Origin: CAZSAT01 sp964604675 | Lineage (GTDB): Bacteria > Myxococcota_A > UBA796 > CAJQPC01 | Direction of reading: 5' to 3' | Assembly (NCBI GenBank): GCA_964604675.1 | Contig: CAZSAT010000018.1 | Location: 17,980 to 81,979, forward strand | Length of the DNA stretch: 64,000 nt | Shown here: one piece after another, positions 24,175 through 32,799 of the stretch | Numbering within the stretch: the first letter of the stretch is position 1 | Layout of the letters: each line of letters begins with the position of its first letter | Notes under the pieces: generated by a model | Told to the model about the DNA's origin: nothing | Seen by the model: the letters and a program-made list of their open reading frames with translations, nothing else | Database searches by the model: none | Position numbers and translations under genes: made by a program

Positions 24175-24963
24175 ATGTTCCTCCTGCTGCCAGCGGCCCT
24201 CGGCGCGAGCACGACCGTCGAGGCCTCCCTGACCTGGGACCAGGTCGGTCTCGCTCTCGGAGGCGAGGACGCGATCGCCCAGGGTGTCGAGCACCTCGTG
24301 GCGGGCCCAGACGGGCTCCTGGCGCTCTACGACAGCGTGCTCCGCGAGGTGGTCGTGCTCGACGGGGGCGAGGTCGCGTGGTCCTTTCCGGTCCGCCTGA
24401 CCACGGATCTGGTGTTCACGGCGACGGGTGAGCTCGCCACGATCGACACGCCAGCCCGCGAGGTGGCGCTCTGGAGCGTCGATGGCGTCGAGCTGGCGCG
24501 GGTGGCCCTGCCCGCGCTCGTGCCCACCCACGTCAGCCTCGCGATCGACGGGACCGAGCTGGTCGGGGTCGACCTCTTCGGCAACCACCACGCCGTCGCG
24601 GGCCTCGACCACGGTGAGCTCGTGCCGTCGGCTCGGCCCCCGCTCGAGGAGATCGCCAGCGAGGTGAGCTGGATCCCGGAGAGCCGCACGATGGTCAGCG
24701 AGGGCTTCTCGCTCGAGCTGCCGGAAGCCGTGAAGGCCAGCGGCCAGCGGCAGGGTGACTGGTTGGTGGTCGACGCCGTGAAGCCGGGGGCTGGCCCGAT
24801 CCAGGTGTCTCACACCGCCTGGCACGTACCCACCGGGCAGAGCGTGGAGCTCCCGATGGACCGGCTCTACGCGCCCCGCGGAGAGATCACCCACCAGGCG
24901 GGCGATCTGCTGGTGCTGGTCCCCCGGCTCGATGGTCCCCAGGTCTTGAGGGTGAGCCCGTGA
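24175..24963 (+). CDS. Secreted protein of unknown function, beta-propeller-like
   Basis: 262 residues from the ATG at 24175, which yields a short hydrophobic leader MFLLLPAALGAST; a GTG at 24130 would add 15 residues. The mature part is beta-rich with repeats of the kind LVAGPDGLLALYD and VFTATGELATIDT, resembling NHL or WD-type propeller blades, though I cannot assign a family. A TATTCT sequence at 24143-24148 could be the -10 element. The stop overlaps the next gene as GTGA, so the product is probably coupled to the secreted P60-like protein that follows. No catalytic motif is seen. Confidence 0.6.
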   Translation: MFLLLPAALGASTTVEASLTWDQVGLALGGEDAIAQGVEHLVAGPDGLLALYDSVLREVVVLDGGEVAWSFPVRLTTDLVFTATGELATIDTPAREVALWSVDGVELARVALPALVPTHVSLAIDGTELVGVDLFGNHHAVAGLDHGELVPSARPPLEEIASEVSWIPESRTMVSEGFSLELPEAVKASGQRQGDWLVVDAVKPGAGPIQVSHTAWHVPTGQSVELPMDRLYAPRGEITHQAGDLLVLVPRLDGPQVLRVSP

Positions 24964-26168
24964 CCGCGCTCGTCATCAGCCTCGCCTTCGCGATCGACCG
25001 CGAGACGGTCTTCGACCACGCCGCCGAGTACACCACCCACGTCTGGACCATGGGCTCCGACAACCAGTACGGCTCGTGCAGCTCGTCCTATGTCTCGGAC
25101 TACACCCCGGGCAGCACCTACCGCGGCATCCCCTACGACTGGGGCGGCTGGGTCACCACCAGCGACTTCGACGCCAAGCTCGACGACGGCTACGGCGCGG
25201 GGAGTCACAGCTGGCATGGCGTGCTGTCCTGCACTGTCGGGGTCGACTGCTCGGGGTTCGTGTCCCGCACCTGGGACACCAGCCAGAAGTACAGCACCTC
25301 GACCTTCCAGAACGTGTCGAGCGAGATCAGCGTCTCGAGCCTGGAGCGCGGCGACGCACTGAACGACGCGGGCAGCCACATCGTGCTCTACGCCTACGAG
25401 AGCGACGCGGGGCTCCCCATCCACTACGAGGCCAACGGCGCGCTCGTCTTCGTCGACGTCGACCAGGGGTGGAGCAGCTTCTCCAGCTACGAGGCGATCC
25501 GCTACGACAGCGTGACCGACGGCGCGACCACCGGCACCTTCTCGTCGCCCATCGAGATCAACGCCTTCCCCTTCGAGGACTTCCGCTGGACCGCTGGGGC
25601 CGCCTCGGATGCGATCGACAGCTACGGCTGCTCGCCCACCACCGACGAATCCGGTCCCGAGCAGGTCTACCGTGTGCAGGTCGCCACGAGCGGTGTGCTC
25701 ACCGTGCAGGTCTCCGACGGCGACGAGGTGGACGTGGACGTGCATGTGCTCGACGGCACCAGCGGAGACGATTGCCTGGCGCGCGACGACACGACCGCGC
25801 AGGTCACCCTGGAGCCTGGCGAACACTGGATCGTGGCGGACACCTGGGTCGGTTCCTACGAGTACTCCGGGCCCTATGTGCTCACCGCCAGCTTCACGGG
25901 CGCCGTCGGCGAAGTCTCCGAGGAGGACGAGACCGACGTCGAGACCGGGGACGGGGACGAGGGCACCGATCCCGACGGCGCGGGCGAAGGCGGTGACGAG
26001 GTCGACGGGGGCGACGAGGACGACGGCGGGCTCGCAGGTCTGGACCCGAGCTTCAGCGGCACGCCCGGCGATCGGGTGGCCCTGCACAAGCTGTCGGGAT
26101 GTGCAGCCGCGCCGGGCGGACTCTGGCTCCTGGGCCTGCTCGCCCTGGGGACCCGACGCAGATCGTAG
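24960..26168 (+). CDS. Secreted NlpC/P60-like protein with MYXO-CTERM-like tail
   Basis: 402 residues. A short leader (MTALVISLAFA) precedes a papain-like cysteine peptidase region: nucleophile Cys97 in GVDCSGFVSR and His140 in GSHIVLYA, the order seen in NlpC/P60 and CHAP-type peptidoglycan hydrolases. Residues ~190-310 look like a PPC/pre-peptidase beta-sandwich (VDVDVHVLDG, LEPGEHWIVAD). An acidic linker (~320-370) leads to GCAAAPG, a short hydrophobic stretch and TRRRS, the layout of the MYXO-CTERM sorting signal of Myxococcota. It is probably exported and then anchored or shed at the surface. GTG start, 4-nt overlap with the previous gene. Confidence 0.78.
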   Translation: MTALVISLAFAIDRETVFDHAAEYTTHVWTMGSDNQYGSCSSSYVSDYTPGSTYRGIPYDWGGWVTTSDFDAKLDDGYGAGSHSWHGVLSCTVGVDCSGFVSRTWDTSQKYSTSTFQNVSSEISVSSLERGDALNDAGSHIVLYAYESDAGLPIHYEANGALVFVDVDQGWSSFSSYEAIRYDSVTDGATTGTFSSPIEINAFPFEDFRWTAGAASDAIDSYGCSPTTDESGPEQVYRVQVATSGVLTVQVSDGDEVDVDVHVLDGTSGDDCLARDDTTAQVTLEPGEHWIVADTWVGSYEYSGPYVLTASFTGAVGEVSEEDETDVETGDGDEGTDPDGAGEGGDEVDGGDEDDGGLAGLDPSFSGTPGDRVALHKLSGCAAAPGGLWLLGLLALGTRRRS

Positions 26169-26215
26169 CGGTCACGTTAGCCCTTCCGGTAGAAGGCACA
26201 CAACCGGGAGTTGAC

Positions 26216-27655
26216 ATGGCCCTGCTCATCCGAGGCGGCACCGTCGTCACCAGCGACGCCGAGCTGCGCGCCGACGTCCTCACCGACGGCGACACGATCG
26301 TGGCGGTCGGCACCGATCTCGACGCCGCTGGCGCCGAGGTCATCGACGCGGGCGGCGCCTACGTGCTCCCCGGCGGCATCGATCCTCACACCCACTTCGA
26401 GCTCCCGTTCATGGGCACGGTGGCGAGCGAGGACTTCTTCACCGGCACCTCGGCCGCCGCGGCCGGCGGCACCACCACGTGCATCGACTTCGTCATCCCA
26501 GGGCCGGGCCAGCCCGTCATGGATGCCTGGAAGGACTGGAACGGCTGGGCCGAGAAGGCCGCCTGTGACTTCAGCTTCCACGTGGCCATCACCTGGTGGG
26601 ACGACAGCGTGTCGCGTGACATGGGGCGCTTGACCGAGGAGTTCGGCGTCAACAGCTTCAAGCACTTCATGGCCTACAAGGGCGCCATCATGTGCGACGA
26701 CGAAGTGTTGGTGAACAGCTTCATGCGCGCTCGGGAGCTCGGCGCCCTCTGCACGATCCACGCCGAGAACGGCGAGCTGGTGTGGAGGTTGCAGCAGCAG
26801 ATCTACGACATGGGCATCCACGGTCCCGAGGGGCACCCCCTGTCGCGACCCCCGATGGTCGAGGGGGAAGCGGCGAACCGGGCCATTCGCATCGCGGAAG
26901 CCCTCGGCACGCCGGTCTACCTGGTCCACAACAGCTGCAAGCAGTCCGTGGAGGCCATCCGCCGGGCCCGAAGCGAAGGCCAACGGGTGTACGGCGAGGT
27001 GCTCGCCCAGCACCTCATCTTCGACGACAGCGTGTACCGCAACCCGGACTGGCGCCAGGCGGCCCACTACGTGATGAGCCCGCCGTTCCGTCCGAAGGGG
27101 CACCAGGAGGTGCTGTGGGAGGCGCTCCAGGCGGGCACGCTGCAGACCACGGCCACCGACCACTGCTGCTTCTGCACGCCGCAGAAGGCCGCCGGCCGGG
27201 ACGACTTCCGCCTCATCCCCAACGGCACCAACGGCGTCGAGGACCGGATGAGCGTGCTCTGGCACCACGGGGTTCGCACCGGCCGGCTCACGCCGAGCGA
27301 GTTCGTGGCGGTCACCAGCACCAACACGGCGAAGATCTTCAACATCCACCCCCGCAAGGGCGTGTTGCAGCCTGGCGCCGACGCCGACATCGTGGTCTGG
27401 GACCCCGAGGGCACCCGTCGCATCTCGGCGGAGACCCACCACCAGAACATCGACTTCAACATCTACGAGGGCATGGACGTCACCGGCATCCCCGCCGTCA
27501 CGGTGTCGCAGGGCAAGGTCGTCTGGCGTGACGGGCAGTTGTCCACGGTTCGGGGTGCGGGCCGGTATGTGAAGCGGCCCACCTGGGCGCCGTTCATGGC
27601 CGCTGCTGCGAAGGCGCGAGAGCTTGCGCGCCCGACGGCGGTCGAGCGCGACTGA
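26216..27655 (+). CDS. hydA: Dihydropyrimidinase / D-hydantoinase
   Basis: 479-residue amidohydrolase opening the cyclic amide of dihydropyrimidines or hydantoins. Metal and active-site residues are present: HTH in GGIDPHTHFE, the carbamylated Lys in KHFMAYKG, His in CTIHAENGE, His in YLVHNSC and Asp in TATDHCCF. Length and C-terminal YVKRP region fit the dihydropyrimidinase family. CGGGAG at 26205-26210 supports the ATG at 26216. No other pyrimidine-degradation gene (dihydropyrimidine dehydrogenase, beta-ureidopropionase) is in the window, so it may act alone on exogenous cyclic amides. Confidence 0.93.
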   Translation: MALLIRGGTVVTSDAELRADVLTDGDTIVAVGTDLDAAGAEVIDAGGAYVLPGGIDPHTHFELPFMGTVASEDFFTGTSAAAAGGTTTCIDFVIPGPGQPVMDAWKDWNGWAEKAACDFSFHVAITWWDDSVSRDMGRLTEEFGVNSFKHFMAYKGAIMCDDEVLVNSFMRARELGALCTIHAENGELVWRLQQQIYDMGIHGPEGHPLSRPPMVEGEAANRAIRIAEALGTPVYLVHNSCKQSVEAIRRARSEGQRVYGEVLAQHLIFDDSVYRNPDWRQAAHYVMSPPFRPKGHQEVLWEALQAGTLQTTATDHCCFCTPQKAAGRDDFRLIPNGTNGVEDRMSVLWHHGVRTGRLTPSEFVAVTSTNTAKIFNIHPRKGVLQPGADADIVVWDPEGTRRISAETHHQNIDFNIYEGMDVTGIPAVTVSQGKVVWRDGQLSTVRGAGRYVKRPTWAPFMAAAAKARELARPTAVERD

Positions 27656-27733
27656 GTCGGGGTCGCGGCGGGTCAACACCGGAACGATTCGATGCACTTG
27701 TTTCACCTTCCTGGCCCTCGCGGGTCAGGTAGG

Positions 27734-28699
27734 GTGAGTGCCCTCGGAGTGTGCCCCGTGATCCTGATCTGCTCGCTCGCCTGCCAGCCTGCGCTGGTCG
27801 CCGAAGACCCGGACGATGCCCACGCGCCGTCGAGCTGGGACTACGAGGAGCCCGGCTCGTCGAACGAGGCCACCGAGCCACCGAGCCTCGCCGAGATCAC
27901 CTCGGTGATCGACACCTCCATCGGCTACGCGCGCCAGGTCACCGGCGACCCCATCGTGCAGATCTACAGCGACTCCCTCGCGGGCGCCGACGACAGCTGC
28001 CCGGGCTGGTACGAGTTCGAGGGGAACACCTACTGGTTCGGCGCCTGCACCTCGGAGCTCGGCACCACCTACGACGGCTACGGCCTCTACTACGACTACG
28101 TCGACGAGGACCTCTACGGCGACGGTGGCGTCTGGAACGTGGACTACCTCTACGGGGTGGCCAACATCACCACGGCCACGACCGCGTTCCACCTCGGTGG
28201 GTACGTCTACTACGGCTCCGGGGTCTACCAGGACTACACGCAGTGGCAGAGCATCCTCGCTGGGAGCTTCGCCTGGGATGGCGGCGCCACAGACTCCTGG
28301 ATGGACGACAGCGCCGCGCCCAACCTGGCCACCTACTACGTGAAGTACCCGTCCTACGACCTCTCCTACACCGTGGTCTCCGGCTCCATCGGAGGCCTCG
28401 AGGGTGGCATCACCGCGTTGGACTTCGACGACCTCACCCTGGTGAGGCACGAGACCCTCACCGGCAGTGGTTCCTACTGGCCGTGCGCCGGCGAACCGAT
28501 GGGCCGCATCCACCTGCGCACCTCGGAGCGCTGGATCGAGGTCGCCTTCGAAGACATCGTCTACGACGAGGCGTCCCAGGCCTACGACCTCGTCGGCACC
28601 TGCGACGGGTGCGGGCAGGCGTGGGACGGCGGCGACTACCTCGGCGAGGTGTGCGTGGACGCGGCGCAGCTGCTCGACTGGCAGGAGCAGCCGTGGTGA
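27734..28699 (+). CDS. Six-cysteine acidic lipoprotein A of the DUF1501 cassette
   Basis: About 321 residues. A leader ending LICSLAC gives a lipobox, followed by a Glu/Asp/Ser/Pro-rich linker and a Tyr/Asp-rich beta domain. It is homologous to the protein at 31888-32799: both share SCP/DCP-[WF]Y, YW[FY]..C.[ST]E.G, a G.FAWDG segment, RWIEV/RWIDV and a C-terminal CDGCG.AW..GD.LG.VCVD block ending in PW. Six cysteines are conserved between the two. I recognise no named family. Start is uncertain (GTG at 27734, 27749 or 27758). It opens a five-gene cassette; its stop overlaps the next gene as GTGA. Confidence 0.7.
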   Translation: MSALGVCPVILICSLACQPALVAEDPDDAHAPSSWDYEEPGSSNEATEPPSLAEITSVIDTSIGYARQVTGDPIVQIYSDSLAGADDSCPGWYEFEGNTYWFGACTSELGTTYDGYGLYYDYVDEDLYGDGGVWNVDYLYGVANITTATTAFHLGGYVYYGSGVYQDYTQWQSILAGSFAWDGGATDSWMDDSAAPNLATYYVKYPSYDLSYTVVSGSIGGLEGGITALDFDDLTLVRHETLTGSGSYWPCAGEPMGRIHLRTSERWIEVAFEDIVYDEASQAYDLVGTCDGCGQAWDGGDYLGEVCVDAAQLLDWQEQPW

Positions 28700-30285
28700 T
28701 CGCCCTGCTGGTCGCCTGCGGTGGACCGGCCACTGTCGAGCTCTCGAGCGTTCCGGAGATGTCGGCCACGCGGCTCTTGACGCGGCTGAGCCTCGACCTC
28801 CGCGGCACGAGGCCCGCGCTCTCCGAGCTGGAGCGGGTCGAAGCCGACCCCGCGGTGCTCGACACGCTGATCGACGAGATGCTCCACGACGACGCCTTCG
28901 GCGATCGGGTGATGGACCTCTTCGAGCCCTACTACCTGACCCGCGCCGACACCTTCGACGTGAGCGCCGAGGCCTTCGACCTGGACGCGCCGGCCTTCGC
29001 GTCGTCGATCGGCCAGGAGCCCCTCCGCATCCTGCGCGAGGTGGCGGTCTCCGACATGCCCTGGACCGAGATCGTCACCGGCGACTGGACCATGGCCAAC
29101 GAGACCACCGGCGCGATGTGGCCCCTGGACTACGAGGACGGGCAGGCCGGCTGGCAGCGCAGCCGCTACACCGACGGCCGGCCCTCGGCCGGGGTCTTGA
29201 GCACCAACGGTCTGTGGTGGCGCTACACGTCGACCGACTCCAACGCGAACCGGAAGCGCGCCAACGTCGCCTCGCGGCTGCTCTTGTGCAACGACTACCT
29301 GGTCCGGCCCATCGAGTTCGAGCGCGACGTCGATCTGCTCGACGAAGAGGCGGTGCTCGAGGCGGTGAAGAACGACCCGGGCTGCGTGGGCTGCCACGTG
29401 AGCCTCGACGGGATGAGCGCCGCCTTCTTCGGCTTCTGGGCCTACGACGAGGCCAGCTACCTCGAGATCACGAGCTACCACCCCGACCGCGAGCTGCTCT
29501 ACGACGACTACCTCGAGACCGCGCCGGCGTTCTACGGCACGCCCATCGACGGACTCGAGGACCTCGGCCACGCCATCGCCGCCGACGCCCGGTTCCCCGA
29601 GTGCGCCGTCGAGCAGGTCTGGACGGCGCTGTTGGGCCGGGCGCCCGGACTCGACGACAGCGACAGCCTGACCGCGCACCGCGAGGCCTTCCTCGATGGC
29701 GGGCTCGGGCTCCGGAGCCTGCTCACCTCGGTGGTGGCCGACCCGCTCTACCGGGCCGCCCAGGTGGACGACGTTGGCGCGTCCCCCTCGAAGATGGTGG
29801 GCGCCGGTCAGCTGGCCAGCCAGGTCGAGGCGCTCACCGGCTACCACTGGACCTACGCCGACTACGACATGATGCGCTCCGATCTCATCGGCGTGCGCAC
29901 CCTCGCCGGAGGCGTGGATGGCGAGGCGGTCACCCGCAACGCCACGGCGCCCAACACCACCCTGGTGCTCGTGCAGGAGCGGCTCGCCGAGGTGGCCGGG
30001 AGCCACGTGGTGGCCACCGATGCCGATCGTTGGGCCGCCGGGGAGACCCCGCGGCTCTTCTCCGAGGTCGACCCATCGGCGGCCCTGGACAGCTCGGAGG
30101 CAGCCGTCGCGCAGCAGGTGGTGCTGCTCCACACCCGGGTGCTCTCGAGCCCGCCGGCCGACGACGCGTTGGCCGCCGAGCTGGCGCTGCTCGAGGATCT
30201 CTACGCGCTCGCGGGGGACTCACAGGACGCGTGGACCGGGCTCTTGAGCGCCCTGATGCGCGACCCCGACTTCCTGATCTACTGA
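28696..30285 (+). CDS. DUF1549/DUF1588-like secreted lipoprotein with CxxCH motif
   Basis: 529 residues. MIALLVAC gives a minimal lipobox (Cys8). The segment LLTRLSLDLRGTRPALSELE matches the start of the DUF1549-type proteins found with DUF1501/DUF1552 partners in planctomycetes and myxobacteria. GCVGCHVSLDGM (CxxCH) could bind a c-type heme or a metal and corresponds to the cysteine motif of DUF1588-like regions. The C-terminal part ending LMRDPDFLIY is likewise typical of these families. Function is unknown. GTG start overlapping the upstream stop; the DUF1501 protein follows after 8 nt. Confidence 0.78.
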   Translation: MIALLVACGGPATVELSSVPEMSATRLLTRLSLDLRGTRPALSELERVEADPAVLDTLIDEMLHDDAFGDRVMDLFEPYYLTRADTFDVSAEAFDLDAPAFASSIGQEPLRILREVAVSDMPWTEIVTGDWTMANETTGAMWPLDYEDGQAGWQRSRYTDGRPSAGVLSTNGLWWRYTSTDSNANRKRANVASRLLLCNDYLVRPIEFERDVDLLDEEAVLEAVKNDPGCVGCHVSLDGMSAAFFGFWAYDEASYLEITSYHPDRELLYDDYLETAPAFYGTPIDGLEDLGHAIAADARFPECAVEQVWTALLGRAPGLDDSDSLTAHREAFLDGGLGLRSLLTSVVADPLYRAAQVDDVGASPSKMVGAGQLASQVEALTGYHWTYADYDMMRSDLIGVRTLAGGVDGEAVTRNATAPNTTLVLVQERLAEVAGSHVVATDADRWAAGETPRLFSEVDPSAALDSSEAAVAQQVVLLHTRVLSSPPADDALAAELALLEDLYALAGDSQDAWTGLLSALMRDPDFLIY

Positions 30286-30293
30286 GGCGATCC

Positions 30294-31562
30294 ATGAACC
30301 GACGCAACTTCATGGGTCTCGGCGCCGCCGCGGCAGCTGGCGCCGGCCTCGGCCTTCCCGCCCGAGCGGCCACGGTCTCCGGCAGCGAGCTCAAGTTCCT
30401 CTTCGTGTTCAACCCCGGCGGCTGGGACCCCACCCGGGTGCTCGCACACACGGCACTCGACAACGGCAACGTCGACGTCGAAGCGGCCGCTGACCGCGCC
30501 TCGCTGGGCGATCTGAGCTGGGTCGAGCACGCGGACCGGCCGTCGGTCGGGAGCTTCTTCGAGACCTGGGCGGACCGGACCCTCGTGCTCAACGGGGTGC
30601 AGGTGCGGAGCATCGCCCACGAGATCTGCACCACCATCGCGATGACCGGTGGCACGAGCGGGCTGACCTCGGACTGGCCGGCCATCCTCGCGGCCCTCGG
30701 GGGCAACCAGTACACGCTGCCGCACCTGGTGCTCTCGGGGCCGAGCTACCCGGGGGAGTTGGGTGCTGCGGTGGCGCGCTCCGGCGTGAACGGCCAGCTG
30801 GAAGCCCTGTTGTCGGGCGAGATCAACGGCTGGACCGACACCTCGGTCCCCGGCCTCTCGGCACCCGCACAGGGGCTGGTGGACCAGTACATGCGGCGCC
30901 GCGCATCGGGCCGGGTGGGAGCTGCCGGTGCGTCCGCCGACGCCGCCCTCGCAGCGGCCTACCAGGACGCTCTCGACAAGGCGCTCGCGGTGAAGGACTA
31001 CCGCTATGTGATGGACTTCACCGGCGGCCTCTCGCTCGCGAGCCAGGTCCCGGTAGCGGTGGACGCGCTCTCCACGGGGCTGTCCCGCTGCGTCACCCTG
31101 TCCCACTCGGGCGCTCAGGCGGGGTTGGGTTGGGACACCCACGCCGACAACGACGACACCCAGAGCTACCTGTGGGAGGAGCTCTTCAGCGGCCTCACCG
31201 ATCTGATGGCGCGGCTGGCCGGCGAGCCCGGTGACGTGGGGGCCACCCTGGCCGACGAGACGGTCGTGGTGGTGATGAGCGAGATGGGGCGAACGCCCCA
31301 GCTCAACGGCACCAACGGCAAGGACCACTGGCCCTACACGAGCGTGCTGGTCGTGGGGCCGGGCGTCACGGGCGGGCGCGTGATCGGCGACTACGACGAC
31401 GGCTTTGCGTCCGCCGGCATCGATCTGGCCAGCGGCGACGTGGACGGCTCCGGCCCGATCCTGAGCGTCGAGTCCATCGGTGCGGCGCTGCTGCAGCTGG
31501 GCGATGTCGATCCGGGTGACTGGGTCTCGGGCACCACCGCGCTCGAAGGCATGCTCACATGA
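30294..31562 (+). CDS. DUF1501 family protein, Tat-exported
   Basis: 422 residues. MNRRNFMGLGAAAAAG is a twin-arginine signal, so the protein folds in the cytoplasm before export. The domain resembles the alkaline-phosphatase fold of DUF1501: FVFNPGGWDPTRV, GWDTHADND and VVVVMSEMGRTP with a following GKDHWPYTSVLVVGPG match its conserved motifs. DUF1501 proteins are always found with DUF1549-like partners, as here. GAGG at 30284-30287 serves as ribosome binding site. Its stop overlaps the small CxxCH lipoprotein gene as ATGA. The enzymatic activity, if any, is unknown. Confidence 0.88.
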   Translation: MNRRNFMGLGAAAAAGAGLGLPARAATVSGSELKFLFVFNPGGWDPTRVLAHTALDNGNVDVEAAADRASLGDLSWVEHADRPSVGSFFETWADRTLVLNGVQVRSIAHEICTTIAMTGGTSGLTSDWPAILAALGGNQYTLPHLVLSGPSYPGELGAAVARSGVNGQLEALLSGEINGWTDTSVPGLSAPAQGLVDQYMRRRASGRVGAAGASADAALAAAYQDALDKALAVKDYRYVMDFTGGLSLASQVPVAVDALSTGLSRCVTLSHSGAQAGLGWDTHADNDDTQSYLWEELFSGLTDLMARLAGEPGDVGATLADETVVVVMSEMGRTPQLNGTNGKDHWPYTSVLVVGPGVTGGRVIGDYDDGFASAGIDLASGDVDGSGPILSVESIGAALLQLGDVDPGDWVSGTTALEGMLT

Positions 31563-31885
31563 TCCTGTTGTACTGGGCGTGCGCCGGCAACGGTGACCTC
31601 GACACCGCCACGGCGGCGCTCTGTGAAGACGCCCCACGGCTCGAGTGGGAGAACTTCGGCAGCGGCTTCGTGACCGAGAACTGCCAGCCCTGCCACGCCT
31701 CGACCTCGGCGGACCGCTACGGCGCACCGAGCGACGTGACCTTCGACACCGAGGACGAGACGCTGGCGTGGTCGACCGAGATCCTCGCGCGGGCGACCGG
31801 CGAGTCACCGAGCATGCCTCCCGCCGGTGGTGTGGACGACGTGGACCGCGAGAAGCTCGCCATCTGGCTCAGCTGTTGGGAGTGA
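31559..31885 (+). CDS. Small CxxCH lipoprotein (cytochrome-like), copy 1
   Basis: 108 residues: lipobox MILLYWAC (Cys8), then WENFGSGFVTENCQPCHAS, where CQPCH is a heme c or metal motif, and DRYGAP.DV.FDTEDE, PSMPPAGGVDD and a C-terminal SCWE. It is clearly paralogous to the protein at 40453-40776 (shared WEN, C..CH, S.DRYGAP, FDTE-E, MP.GG and a conserved C-terminal Cys). A downstream Met in SMPP is a plausible axial heme ligand, so a monoheme cytochrome-like electron carrier is likely. It sits between DUF1501 and lipoprotein B genes. Confidence 0.75.
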   Translation: MILLYWACAGNGDLDTATAALCEDAPRLEWENFGSGFVTENCQPCHASTSADRYGAPSDVTFDTEDETLAWSTEILARATGESPSMPPAGGVDDVDREKLAIWLSCWE

Positions 31886-31887
31886 CG

Positions 31888-32799
31888 ATGCTCTGGATCC
31901 TGGCCTGCTCCGGCGCACCCGGCGACACCGCGACCTCCAGTGGCATCGTCGGCGACGAGGACGCTACCTGGATGGGCGACGTGGAGGCGGAGACGCCGCC
32001 ACAGCTCGACGCAGAGGGCGTGGCCGCTGGGGTGGAAGCGGCCCTGGCCCAGCTCGACGGGCTGCACGCCGGCCCGCTCATCGACGCCTACGATCAGCTC
32101 GCGGCCGACATGACCGAGGACTGCCCGACCTTCTACGACGACGATGGCTTCGTGTACTGGTACGACAGCTGCGTGACCGAGGACGGGGCCCAGTTCGAGG
32201 GCTACGCCGGGGTCTTCACCTACGAAGACTTCGAGAGCGACGGCTACGTCTACGACGGGGATCAGCTGCTCGCCGCGGCGACGGTGGTCACGACGGAAGG
32301 CCACACCTTCAGCGGATCCGGCTACGCCCAGAAGCTGATCGCCACCCCGGCCGCCGAGGACGGGTGGCTCATCTACTACAGCTACCTGGACGAGGGCTTC
32401 GCCTGGGACGGTGACGGCGCGGAGGGCACCTGGCTCGCCGACGGCCTCGACCCTGGCCTGGGCTACTACCGGTTCACCGCCGACGACGTGACCATGCAGG
32501 TCTACATCGACGGCAGCTTGAGCCTCCCCGCCGGCGGCGCGATCGAGGCGATCGCGTTCGACGAGGTGCTGGTCGGCAACGAAGCGGCTGGCGTGAGCTG
32601 TCCCGACGAGCTGGCCGGCACCCTGTCGGTGCTCGACCCCGAGGGGCGGTGGATCGACGTCGTGTTCGACGCGCCGGCCGACCTCTGGAGCGAGGCTACC
32701 TGCGATGGCTGCGGCACGGCGTGGTACCGCGGCGACGCGCTCGGTCAGGTGTGTGTCGATCCGGGCACCCTGGCGGAGGGCACCACCCCGCCCTGGTAG
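31888..32799 (+). CDS. Six-cysteine acidic lipoprotein B of the DUF1501 cassette
   Basis: 303 residues with the shortest lipobox leader of the window, MLWILAC (Cys7). Homologous over its whole length to lipoprotein A at 27734-28699, with the same six cysteines (DCP, SCVTE, SCPDE, CDGCG, VCVD) and the same PW end, although the middle has diverged. The Asp/Tyr-rich beta domain is probably extracellular. It closes the cassette A-DUF1549-DUF1501-CxxCH-B, so the paralogues bracket the putative catalytic and redox proteins. The family is not known to me. Its 3' end overlaps the convergent ABC transporter gene by 55 nt. Confidence 0.72.
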   Translation: MLWILACSGAPGDTATSSGIVGDEDATWMGDVEAETPPQLDAEGVAAGVEAALAQLDGLHAGPLIDAYDQLAADMTEDCPTFYDDDGFVYWYDSCVTEDGAQFEGYAGVFTYEDFESDGYVYDGDQLLAAATVVTTEGHTFSGSGYAQKLIATPAAEDGWLIYYSYLDEGFAWDGDGAEGTWLADGLDPGLGYYRFTADDVTMQVYIDGSLSLPAGGAIEAIAFDEVLVGNEAAGVSCPDELAGTLSVLDPEGRWIDVVFDAPADLWSEATCDGCGTAWYRGDALGQVCVDPGTLAEGTTPPW

